Assembly (NCBI GenBank): GCA_014523515.1
Contig: JAATVJ010000064.1
Span: 1-12,126 of the forward strand
Direction of reading: 5' to 3'
Length of the DNA: 12,126 nt
DNA from: Nitrososphaerales archaeon TH1177
Lineage (GTDB): Archaea; Thermoproteota; Nitrososphaeria; Nitrososphaerales; Nitrososphaeraceae
Positions within the stretch are counted from its first letter, which is position 1, and each line of letters begins with the position of its first letter. The translations under genes and the position numbers were made by a program. The notes under the pieces were generated by a model. The model saw nothing but the letters and a program-made list of their open reading frames with translations, did not search any database and was not told where the DNA came from. This document shows positions 6,372 through 12,126 of this stretch, in pieces.

Positions 6372-6635
6372 ATGACTATCTTTGATGTATTTGTATTCAT
6401 TAGTGGAATTATTCTAATAGTAACAGGGAGTTTTTTGCTTTATTCTTTTTTAATTAAACCTTATAAGCAAAATGCTTTCTCTTTTAATGGAATATTTTTT
6501 CTTGGTCCAATTCCAATAATATTTAATAATGGGAATCACAATAAAAATTTGTTATCTATAATATTTTTAATATCTTTAATAATAATATTTTTGATTTTAT
6601 TCTTTTTTATTGTTTTTAATTATATCAATTTTTAG
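6372..6635 (+). CDS. TIGR00304/DUF131 family membrane protein
   Basis: 87 aa with two membrane segments, about residues 5-27 and 61-85. Between them is the family signature: a short conserved loop with FFLGPIPIIFNNGN (residues 43-56), which matches the G-P-I-P-I-[IV]-F core of the archaea-specific TIGR00304/DUF131 proteins. The family's function is not known; length is normal. The stop is followed after 2 bases by the ATG of the zinc-ribbon membrane protein, so the two are almost certainly one transcript and probably work together in the membrane. The long TATA-type stretch at about 6335-6355 would give a short or absent leader. Confidence 0.8.
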   Translation: MTIFDVFVFISGIILIVTGSFLLYSFLIKPYKQNAFSFNGIFFLGPIPIIFNNGNHNKNLLSIIFLISLIIIFLILFFFIVFNYINF

Positions 6636-6637
6636 AA

Positions 6638-7135
6638 ATGAAAAAATGTAAAAACTGTAAGATAAATGATGCTCGCTATATCTGTCTTGGATGTAATAGG
6701 GAATTTTGTACTTATTGTATGAAAGAAGAAGAGTTTTTTTGTACTCAATGTAGATATAATAAACAACATAAAAATCAACAACAACGACAACAAGAAAATG
6801 AATTCAAATCAAGAAAAAATAATCTTACCAGAACCAATATTATTAATTTAATAATTGCATCATTGATATTGTTTCTAGGTATAATTTTAGTATTAACGTC
6901 ATTTCCATCTCTTATAAATATGAATAATAGTGATAGTAATATATCAGAAGAAATAAGAGATAACAAGAAAAATAATAATAATAATAAAGATGGATTTATT
7001 TACATCTTTCCATTTCCATTTGCTATACTAATTGATTTGAATATTTCATTTATCATACCTTTAATATTGATTTTAACCATTGCTATTCCAATAATTTTAT
7101 TTATAATTATTCTAAAATCAATAAAATTATTTTAA
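6638..7135 (+). CDS. Zinc-ribbon/B-box-like membrane protein
   Basis: 165 aa. The N terminus has eight Cys in four C-x2-C pairs (C4/C7, C16/C19, C24/C27, C35/C38), enough for two zinc ions in a B-box or treble-clef-like fold on the cytoplasmic side. Residues 40-67 are basic and Gln/Asn-rich. Membrane segments are likely at about 68-89 and 136-159, with a hydrophobic stretch at 121-133 (IYIFPFPFAILID) that may be a third or a re-entrant part; the loop before it contains an Asn run (112-116). It begins 2 bases after the DUF131 gene, so it is the second gene of a two-gene operon. Function unknown; a partner role with the DUF131 protein is inferred from spacing. Confidence 0.75.
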   Translation: MKKCKNCKINDARYICLGCNREFCTYCMKEEEFFCTQCRYNKQHKNQQQRQQENEFKSRKNNLTRTNIINLIIASLILFLGIILVLTSFPSLINMNNSDSNISEEIRDNKKNNNNNKDGFIYIFPFPFAILIDLNISFIIPLILILTIAIPIILFIIILKSIKLF

Positions 7136-7226
7136 AGGCGATATAAAGTTTCGATATTATAAAAAAATTAAATACAAATATCTCTCGTAATAACAATTAC
7201 AATCTATATTCTCAAATTAAACTATC

Positions 7227-7490
7227 TTACTGTCCGTATTGTTTATGTATATAGCACCATTTCCATGATCTATCAGGCAATGCAATCATAATTGGATGTC
7301 CTGTATTTTCATGGTGTTTAGTTGCATGAATTCCAGGTGAAGAATCACAACATCCAACATGTCCACATATAAGGCACATTCGTAATGCTACCCAATCAGA
7401 ACCTTCTTTTTCACATTCTTCACATCCTTCTGTATTAGGGTTAACTTGATCTTCCTTTATTCCTTCAAAATGTTCACAACCTTTTTGCAT
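7227..7490 (-). CDS. UBP-type zinc finger protein
   Basis: 87 aa, a single ZnF-UBP domain covering the whole length. Visible ligands: C5 and H7 (GCEHF), C23/C26 (CEEC), C39/C42 with C47 (CLICGHVGCCDSS), and H55, H59 and H65 (GIHATKHHENTGHP), followed by the typical end SWKWCYIH. In eukaryotic deubiquitinases and HDAC6 this domain binds the free C-terminal Gly-Gly of ubiquitin; many bacteria and archaea carry short stand-alone versions of unknown partner. No ubiquitin-like or protease gene is seen near it. A TATA-like TTAAATAAAA at 7511-7520 lies about 26 bases before the ATG, so the mRNA is probably leaderless. It converges with the DUF131/zinc-ribbon operon. Confidence 0.9.
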   Translation of the reverse strand: MQKGCEHFEGIKEDQVNPNTEGCEECEKEGSDWVALRMCLICGHVGCCDSSPGIHATKHHENTGHPIMIALPDRSWKWCYIHKQYGQ

Positions 7491-7510
7491 ATAGTTATAT
7501 AGAGAGAAGA

Positions 7511-7520
7511 TTTTATTTAA
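7511..7520 (-). promoter_or_regulatory. TATA box of the UBP zinc finger gene
   Basis: Minus strand TTAAATAAAA centred about 26 bases before the ATG at 7490. The receiver relic begins only about 15 bases further on the other strand. Confidence 0.5.
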
Positions 7521-7534
7521 AGTATTTGAATGTC

Positions 7535-7705
7535 ATGTATCTTTACGATAAATTAAATGATATATCAAAAAAAGTAGAAGATACATCAACAAAAAATTTG
7601 GAGCATATTTTATAACCTAGTCAGTAATAAATTACAAAGTATTAGCAGAAATATATCCGGAATTAGGAAAATAATATTATCTTTAAAAAGATGTTCCAAA
7701 AGAAG
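7535..7705 (+). pseudogene. Receiver-domain relic, C-terminal half
   Basis: Conceptual translation gives YLYDKLNDISKKV, then a stretch with stops, then INYKVLAEIYPELGK and KDVPKEG. These align in order with the receiver protein at 4260-4700 (LYNKLHNLSKKV, INYLVLAEMYPEFGEE, CKEIPKAD), so the two are paralogues. At least three in-frame stops or small shifts are present and the N-terminal half with the Asp pocket is absent. The relic is followed directly by the repeat-like segment at 7720-7749. It shows that this receiver family was once present in several copies here. Confidence 0.6.
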
Positions 7706-7719
7706 GTTGTTTATTCTAT

Positions 7720-7749
7720 CTCATCCAAAATATATGAACCCAATTGGTT
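7720..7749. repeat. Short diverged repeat of 1508-1537
   Basis: CTCATCCAAAATATATGAAC and the next 10 bases match 1508-1537 with 3 differences in 30. On the minus strand both copies read QL[C/G]SYILDE with one synonymous change, so the repeat may be a remnant of a shared coding sequence rather than a structural element. Confidence 0.45.
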
Positions 7750-7863
7750 TGCGAGCTCGGAGGACTTCAATTTCTCATTATAACAGGGTTCGGTAACATA
7801 ATATATATATTAATTTTTTGAATTCTTCAATAACCAAAGACAAAGATCTTCTATTGATTTCTA

Positions 7864-8532
7864 TTATTTTACTAGTTTTTGTTTCATTTGATTAAACTCT
7901 TGTTCAGTTAGTATCCCTTCTTCTCTCAGTTTTGCAAGTTTCAGCAATTCATCAGCAATTGATATTGATTGATTGGATATAGTTATAGTCTCTTTTGTTT
8001 CATGTGAGTCGGTAGTCGGTTTTTGTTTTTTTGATGCTGATCTACGACTATCTTGCATTCCTGAACGAATTATTTCCAATAAATCTTCTGCCTTATCTTT
8101 TGGAATTGCTTCAATGATTCCTTCGGCATCATCTTCACCTTCAACTATACTGTCCATCATTCCTAACTTTGTTGAACTCATTAATCCAGGAGCCTTGAAT
8201 CTTATTGTGGATGATAGTAAACCTTTTTCGAGCTTCAAACTTGTGATTATATCATATGGAATATCAACGACATTTGCTTTTATTCCAAGCATGTATGGAT
8301 CCCTAATTATTATTCTTCTATCTGTTGCGTAGATGGTATTTGGTGTAAAAAAAGAACCTCCTGGTTTTATTTTTGATTGACTTGCAACAAGTAATACTTT
8401 TTCATCTGGATTTAACATTTCAATTATTTTATTAATTTCATCTAAATCATCTTCATCTAAAACATTTTTTTTACTATATTGAGAATATTCTTTATTTTCT
8501 TCTGTCTTGTTATCGCCAAAGCCAAAAGGCAT
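7864..8532 (-). CDS. PH-like domain and SHOCT domain protein
   Basis: 222 aa, ATG start. Residues 1-35 are acidic and polar. Residues about 36-158 resemble a bacterial/archaeal PH-like (bPH) beta-sandwich, with strand patterns EKVLLVASQS, TIYATDRRIIIRDP and ANVVDIPYDIITSLKLEKG. A Ser/Lys/Thr-rich linker (161-190) leads to a C-terminal SHOCT helix pair at 193-221 (ADELLKLAKLREEGILTEQE, then FNQMKQKL), the small domain found at the ends of many unrelated prokaryotic proteins, often for self-association. No membrane segment. Exact role unknown; such proteins are often linked to membranes or envelope stress. Upstream minus-strand AT-rich boxes near 8558 or 8580 could serve as promoter. Confidence 0.8.
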   Translation of the reverse strand: MPFGFGDNKTEENKEYSQYSKKNVLDEDDLDEINKIIEMLNPDEKVLLVASQSKIKPGGSFFTPNTIYATDRRIIIRDPYMLGIKANVVDIPYDIITSLKLEKGLLSSTIRFKAPGLMSSTKLGMMDSIVEGEDDAEGIIEAIPKDKAEDLLEIIRSGMQDSRRSASKKQKPTTDSHETKETITISNQSISIADELLKLAKLREEGILTEQEFNQMKQKLVK

Positions 8533-9028
8533 ATTAATAATATATCTTTAGAATTCTCATATTTTTTGAATTTGAAAAAATTTATAGTAATAAATAATTT
8601 ATATAATTAGATTAGAGAATAATCTATAATAATGTTTATTGATAATGGCTTACAAGATATTAATTGTAAATAAAAATTATTATACTGCTAAACTGATGTA
8701 ACATAATAAGAATAGAAAAACCAAAGAGAATAAATTGTAGCAAATATAATAATACAAATAGGAATTTCATTGTAGAATCCTTATATAACTACTGAAGATT
8801 GTTAGTGTCTGGTGATAATCCAATTTTTGATTGGTTAACAATAGTTTATTCTTCACTTAAAATTTTTCGAAGTATTTCTATTCTGAATTATCAAACTTAT
8901 TCATAAGATCGCGATCGGAGGATAGGCAACTGCTGATTTTGACACAATTTTGTAGTTCAAGACAAATACTTTAAAAAATGATATATTTTGATATAATTTA
9001 TAATAATTTTATCTAACTAATAATACTA
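8533..9028. other. Gap with decayed sequence and repeat
   Basis: No intact gene. A short frame at 8645-8701 reads MAYKILIVNKNYYTAKLM before a stop; KILIVN looks like the first strand of a receiver domain (normally KILIVDD), so it may be the start of yet another receiver relic. 8933-8956 is a repeat of 11918-11941. A 10-base palindrome GATCGCGATC is at 8907-8916. The right end (8996-9008) holds the TATA-type promoter of the flavoprotein gene that starts at 9029. Confidence 0.4.
8933..8956 (+). repeat. Short repeat, copy 1 (of 11918-11941)
   Basis: CTGATTTTGACACAATTTTG and the next 4 bases match 11918-11941 with 2 differences in 24. A looser relative may be at about 1459-1485. Function unknown. 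Confidence 0.4.
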
Positions 9029-9463
9029 ATGTCAGAAATGACTAAAGATGAAATCAGAAGCTTTCTTTTACAAGGAATTTTTACAGGGAAACTTTGAACT
9101 ATCAGTAAGAATGGGACTCCACATATAGTTCCAATATGGTTTACCTTAGATGATGAGGATAATATTTTGTTTACTACAAGTGACACATCAGTAAAAGCAA
9201 AAAATATCCGACGTGATAATCGAGTCCGTTTATGTGTAGATGACCAAGTTCCTCTTTTCTCATTTGTTACTATTGATGGGATCGCAGAAATAATTAGTAA
9301 CGAGCCAACTGAAGTTTTCAAATTGGCTAAAATTATTGCAGCACGATATATGGGTAATGATAAAGCAGAAGAGTATGGAAAAAGAAATAGTTCGGAAGGC
9401 GAACTCCTAATAAAAATAAAATCAACCCGAATTATTGGACAAAAAGATATAGCAGGATGGTAA
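9029..9463 (+). pseudogene. PPOX-fold flavin/F420-type oxidoreductase gene with in-frame TGA
   Basis: From the ATG at 9029-9031 the frame encodes a 144-codon pyridoxamine 5'-phosphate oxidase-like protein, the normal size for the small archaeal and actinobacterial F420/FMN/heme-binding group. The typical first strands TISKNGTPHIVPIWF (codons 24-38), FTTSDTSVKAKNIRRD and VRLCVDDQVPLFSFVTIDG are all present. Codon 23 (9095-9097) is TGA where family members usually have Ala (LATVSKDG). The frame is the same before and after, so it is a nonsense change, not a frameshift. An internal ATG at 9167 could yield 98 aa, but that lacks the first part of the barrel and would hardly bind cofactor. Promoter-like TTATAATAATT before the ATG (8999-9009) fits a leaderless start. 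Probably a recently inactivated gene; a sequencing error is the alternative. Confidence 0.75.
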
Positions 9464-9755
9464 ATCAATTCAAAATTTCTTAAATCAAATACTCAGTTAA
9501 AGATTAAAAATTATATATCATTGGTCGAAAAAGAAGATCTGAGAACTTCGAGTATGAGATGTAGTTGAGATCTGTTTAAACAAATTAAGTTTTTATATTG
9601 TTAATCTTAATAATAAAAAATATTTCTTATATGATAGTAACATAGATATTATTATAAGCAACATAATATTATCATTCTATGAAAGTATGAGCTATTGAAT
9701 ATATTTTAAAATAAGTTAAATTCATAACTATCTATGAACTATTTTTAGAGAATCT

Positions 9756-10805
9756 ATGCTTCAAGTAATAGGATATGCAGCTAAGGAAGCCAAAGCGTCT
9801 CTAACACCTTTTTCTTTTGAAAGAAGGGATCTCCTTGATCATGATGTAGTGATTGATATTCAGTATTGTGGGATTTGTCATACCGATATCCATCAAGTAA
9901 AAAATGAATGGGGACGATCAACCTACCCTATGGTTCCAGGTCACGAAATAGTAGGGACTGTTTCACAAATTGGTTCACAAGTTATGAGATTCAAAGTTGG
10001 TGATAAAGTAGGTGTAGGTTGTTTTGTTGATTCTTGCCGCAACTGTGATGCTTGCAGTCAAGGACTTGAACAGTATTGTAGTAATGTCCTTACAACTTAT
10101 AATGGAATAGAAAAAGATGGCAAAACTCCTACTCAAGGAGGATATTCTAATAAAATTATAGTAGATGAAAATTATATCCTTCGTATTCCTGACAACATTG
10201 TTTCAGAACGTGCAGCTCCTCTTCTCTGTGCTGGTATAACTCTTTATTCCCCCCTCATGAAGTGGAAAGCAGGCCCAGGAAAAAAAGTTGCCATAGTAGG
10301 TCTTGGTGGCTTGGGGCATATAGGTATAAAAATTGCACATGCGCTTGGAGCAGAAGTAACTGTATTAAGCCATTCACCTAAAAAACAAGAAGATGCAAAG
10401 AAAATGGGAGCTGATAACTTTTATACAACATCTGATGCTAAAACTTTCGAAAAACTTGAAGGATATTTTGATATTATGATTAACACAGTTTCAACTGATC
10501 TTAACTTGAATCAATATTTGAATCTGCTCAGACTTGATGGAACAATAGTAGTAGTTGGGGTTCCAGAAAAAGATGCTCAGATCAATGCATATTCTTTGAT
10601 AAGTGCTCGCCGCAATCTTGCTGGGTCCTTAATTGGCGGAATTAGTGAGACTCAAGAAATGCTCGATTTTTGCAGTAAACACGATATTGCATGTGATATT
10701 GAACTCATTCCAATCCAAAAGGTAAATGAAGCTTACGAGCGTATATTAAATAGCGATGTACGATACCGTTTTGTAATTGATTTAAATTCTCTTGGCAAAA
10801 TGTAA
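9756..10805 (+). CDS. Zinc-dependent NAD(P) alcohol dehydrogenase (CAD/YahK type)
   Basis: 349 aa, full length for the medium-chain dehydrogenase family. Catalytic zinc ligands: C41 in GICHTD, H63 in GHE (with E64) and C158 in LLCAG. Structural zinc: C94, C97, C100 and C108. Rossmann motif GLGGLG at 182-187, followed at the end of the second strand by SHSPKK (205-210) instead of an acidic residue, a pattern typical of NADP(H)-preferring cinnamyl-alcohol-type enzymes. Expected reaction: reversible oxidation of primary alcohols, in practice often reduction of aldehydes, in the cytoplasm; the physiological substrate cannot be told. Single gene with its own upstream AT-rich region (TATA-like ATTTTAAAATAAG at 9700-9712). 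Its codon use looks richer in G and C than the neighbours, which may mean a different origin or stronger selection. Confidence 0.95.
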   Translation: MLQVIGYAAKEAKASLTPFSFERRDLLDHDVVIDIQYCGICHTDIHQVKNEWGRSTYPMVPGHEIVGTVSQIGSQVMRFKVGDKVGVGCFVDSCRNCDACSQGLEQYCSNVLTTYNGIEKDGKTPTQGGYSNKIIVDENYILRIPDNIVSERAAPLLCAGITLYSPLMKWKAGPGKKVAIVGLGGLGHIGIKIAHALGAEVTVLSHSPKKQEDAKKMGADNFYTTSDAKTFEKLEGYFDIMINTVSTDLNLNQYLNLLRLDGTIVVVGVPEKDAQINAYSLISARRNLAGSLIGGISETQEMLDFCSKHDIACDIELIPIQKVNEAYERILNSDVRYRFVIDLNSLGKM

Positions 10806-11162
10806 CTTTGAAGATAAACTAATAATAACAGGTTAAAAGAATCAGATAGAGGACATCAATCTCTATTAAGTAGTAATAAACCAAAATTCTTAATTTTAAT
10901 CCAGAATATGTAAAGAAATATAATATCTATGTTGTATATTAGTACTAGAATACTATAATAAATGAACTACTTGTCAAGGCATTAATTTACAATATAGTTA
11001 TAAAAATTATTATCTGATAATTGTTGAGATACGATGATTATGATTCAATTCAAAGTTATAACTGAAAATAATAAATTGATTTTATCTAATTGAATTTTTA
11101 TTAATAATAAACTTAAGTCTATTTAGTAAAAAAAATGTAATACTCATAGGATAATAAGAAAA
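10806..11162. other. Intergenic gap without recognisable gene
   Basis: About 360 AT-rich bases. A weak inverted repeat, ATAGAG (near 10845) with CTCTAT 9 bases on, lies some 40 bases after the alcohol dehydrogenase stop and could help termination. Short frames on both strands are interrupted and show no family pattern. Confidence 0.4.
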
Positions 11163-11170
11163 ATATATAC
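11161..11170 (+). promoter_or_regulatory. TATA box of the cyclase-like gene
   Basis: AAATATATAC preceded by a purine-rich AAGAAA. Its centre is about 31 bases before the ATG at 11196 and only about 13 before the TTG at 11178, which favours the ATG as start. Confidence 0.5.
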
Positions 11171-11195
11171 TCTTACTTTGTATTTGTATTTCTAT

Positions 11196-11828
11196 ATGGT
11201 TTCTAAAAATAAATTATACTATTTCTATTATCTTGTTATTGATTTAGAATGTTCTTCTTCTCAAAATATTCCATTAGATATTCAAATTGAGAAATTAGAA
11301 AAATTGAGGCTTTGTGTTAATAAAATTTTAAACTCTAGTACGGAGAGACTACACCAAAAGAAAGTAAGATATATCAACTCAACAGGGGATGGTTATTTTA
11401 TTATTTTTGATATAGGAGAAGATGCACTAAAATTTTCCATCGAAATTCATAAATATTTAAATGATCACAATGAGAAAATAAAAAACAAAAAAATATATTC
11501 ACAAGAAGAAATTGATTCAAAAACAATTATAGTTAATACTGGAATTTCTTGTGGAATTAGTAAACCTGTTAAACAAATAGATGGACAGATAGCCTATTGG
11601 GGGTCAGATGTTATATTAGCTCATAGGATTGTTGATTATGCTAAAGGAGGTTATATATTATGTAGTTCTGACGTATACAAAAATATGAAAAATACTAAAA
11701 TTGGTGAATTTGTAAATCTTGAATGTTCAACAAGTTTTAAACATAATTTAAAAACAGATGTATATTTATTTTATAATAAAGAAGATAAAGAAAAATTCGA
11801 GAATGTAAATATTCATCTTTTAAGGTGA
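11196..11828 (+). CDS. Class III nucleotide cyclase-like catalytic domain protein
   Basis: 210 aa from the ATG at 11196 (a frame extending to TTG 11178 lies too close to the TATA box). The whole protein is one guanylate/adenylate cyclase homology domain: first metal strand YYLVIDLECSS (D16), STGDGYFIIF (D65, the second metal Asp in the GDGF motif), GISCGIS, and IAYWGSDVILAHRIVDYA with G-x-x-V-x-x-A-x-R. The Asn usually present in VN-x-A-x-R is Ile here (VILAHRI), while the Arg (R144) is kept. Both metal-binding Asp are present, so metal/NTP binding is plausible, but catalysis would be weakened by loss of the Asn. No sensor, HAMP or membrane part is fused. Could be a divergent cyclase or a nucleotide-binding regulator. 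Small polar insert at about 95-112. Confidence 0.75.
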   Translation: MVSKNKLYYFYYLVIDLECSSSQNIPLDIQIEKLEKLRLCVNKILNSSTERLHQKKVRYINSTGDGYFIIFDIGEDALKFSIEIHKYLNDHNEKIKNKKIYSQEEIDSKTIIVNTGISCGISKPVKQIDGQIAYWGSDVILAHRIVDYAKGGYILCSSDVYKNMKNTKIGEFVNLECSTSFKHNLKTDVYLFYNKEDKEKFENVNIHLLR

Positions 11829-12043
11829 GTCAGGAATTTTTTCTGATAACTTTTAACAAAAAATACTATAATACGATACAATTAAAAATTCTATTAACAT
11901 TGGATTCTGGTAGTCGACTGATTTTGACATAATTTTATAGTCCTGTTAACTAATTAACTTAATTTCAGTTCTATAATATTATTAAATAAAAAAAGAAATT
12001 GTTGAATTATTAAGTATCTTATTTGATTATATTTTCTAGGTTA
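11829..12043. other. Gap with short repeat
   Basis: No gene seen. Just after the cyclase-like gene, TCAG and CTGA flank a T-run (about 11828-11845), a possible weak terminator. 11918-11941 is a 24-base repeat of 8933-8956. Confidence 0.35.
11918..11941 (+). repeat. Short repeat, copy 2 (of 8933-8956)
   Basis: Matches 8933-8956 at 22 of 24 positions, same orientation. On the minus strand both copies read YKI[V/M]SKS, which may mean a shared coding remnant. Confidence 0.4.
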
Positions 12044-12084
12044 GGATCTGCTTTCTGCTATTTAGTTTTACTTTCCTAATATTA
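12044..12084 (-). repeat. Diverged direct repeat, right copy (tRNA 3' flank)
   Basis: Gap-free match to 1573-1613 (37 of 41 identical). It lies 23 bases downstream of the tRNA 3' end at 12107 on the same strand as the tRNA. Confidence 0.65.
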
Positions 12085-12106
12085 GGAATAAGCGACAAAT
12101 TAGTAG

Positions 12107-12126
12107 CGCCATGCGTGGGACTCGAA
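12107..12126 (-). tRNA. tRNA 3' end, cut by window edge
   Basis: Minus strand from the window edge: T-loop TTCGAGT (12126-12120), T-stem strand CCCAC (12119-12115), acceptor strand GCATGGC (12114-12108) and discriminator base G at 12107. No CCA is encoded, as is common in archaea. The 5' part and anticodon lie outside the window. G73 fits tRNA-Ser and also Asp or Asn, so the type is left open. Confidence 0.7.

Noticed and set aside
6775..6966. Minus-strand frame within the zinc-ribbon membrane gene
   Set aside because: Antisense to a gene with clear C-x2-C motifs and membrane segments.
7973..8332. 119-codon plus-strand frame
   Set aside because: Antisense to the PH-like/SHOCT gene, whose domains are recognisable; Ser/Ile-rich composition is a mirror effect.
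8907..8916. Palindrome GATCGCGATC as an operator
   Set aside because: A lone 10-base palindrome over 100 bases from any start codon, with no second copy seen.
9095..9097. TGA as selenocysteine codon
   Set aside because: The family has Ala here, no redox motif surrounds it, and no SECIS-like hairpin was noticed; nonsense mutation is simpler.
9013..9468. 151-codon minus-strand frame
   Set aside because: Antisense to the PPOX-fold gene; its length is a by-product of the complementary frame and it has no domain pattern.

Overview
The window is AT-rich DNA that reads like a Nitrososphaerota (Thaumarchaeota, ammonia-oxidising archaea) chromosome, most like the low-GC Nitrososphaerales. Evidence: archaeal TATA-type boxes about 25-32 bases before start codons with almost no leader, a TIGR00304/DUF131 membrane protein, a UBP-type zinc finger, a four-CBS regulator, VapB-like RHH proteins, stand-alone receiver-like proteins and an integrase relic of the kind common in this group. 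This assignment is inference from gene style, not from a marker gene.

Layout. 29-1240 (-): four CBS domains fused to a C-terminal domain that looks like the HPF/RaiA ribosome-binding fold. 1241-2691: gene-poor scar with a tRNA-3'-end-like hairpin, a repeat shared with the right end of the window, and relics of a TPR protein and a tyrosine recombinase. 2699-3845 (-): a coiled-coil protein, a possible 55-aa protein and a membrane-anchored extracytoplasmic protein. 3939-5649 (mostly -): accessory block with two RHH (VapB-like) paralogues, a receiver protein broken by a stop codon and lacking its phospho-acceptor Asp, an unknown 149-aa protein and frameshifted fragments. 5779-7135 (+): a small beta-rich protein, then a DUF131 membrane protein followed after 2 bases by a zinc-ribbon membrane protein. 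7227-7490 (-): UBP zinc finger. 7535-7705 (+): a second receiver relic. 7864-8532 (-): PH-like plus SHOCT protein. 9029-9463 (+): PPOX-fold flavoprotein gene broken by TGA. 9756-10805 (+): intact zinc alcohol dehydrogenase. 11196-11828 (+): class III nucleotide-cyclase-like domain. 12107-12126 (-): 3' end of a tRNA cut by the window edge.

Reading. The intact genes are mostly independent, each with its own promoter-like box. The rest is a decaying accessory region next to a tRNA: integrase remains, duplicated RHH and receiver genes, several in-frame stops or frameshifts, and short diverged repeats. No complete mobile element, CRISPR array or rRNA gene was seen. The candidates most worth follow-up are the CBS-HPF-like fusion and the RHH/receiver gene pair joined by an ATGA overlap; neither is proven to be a new system.
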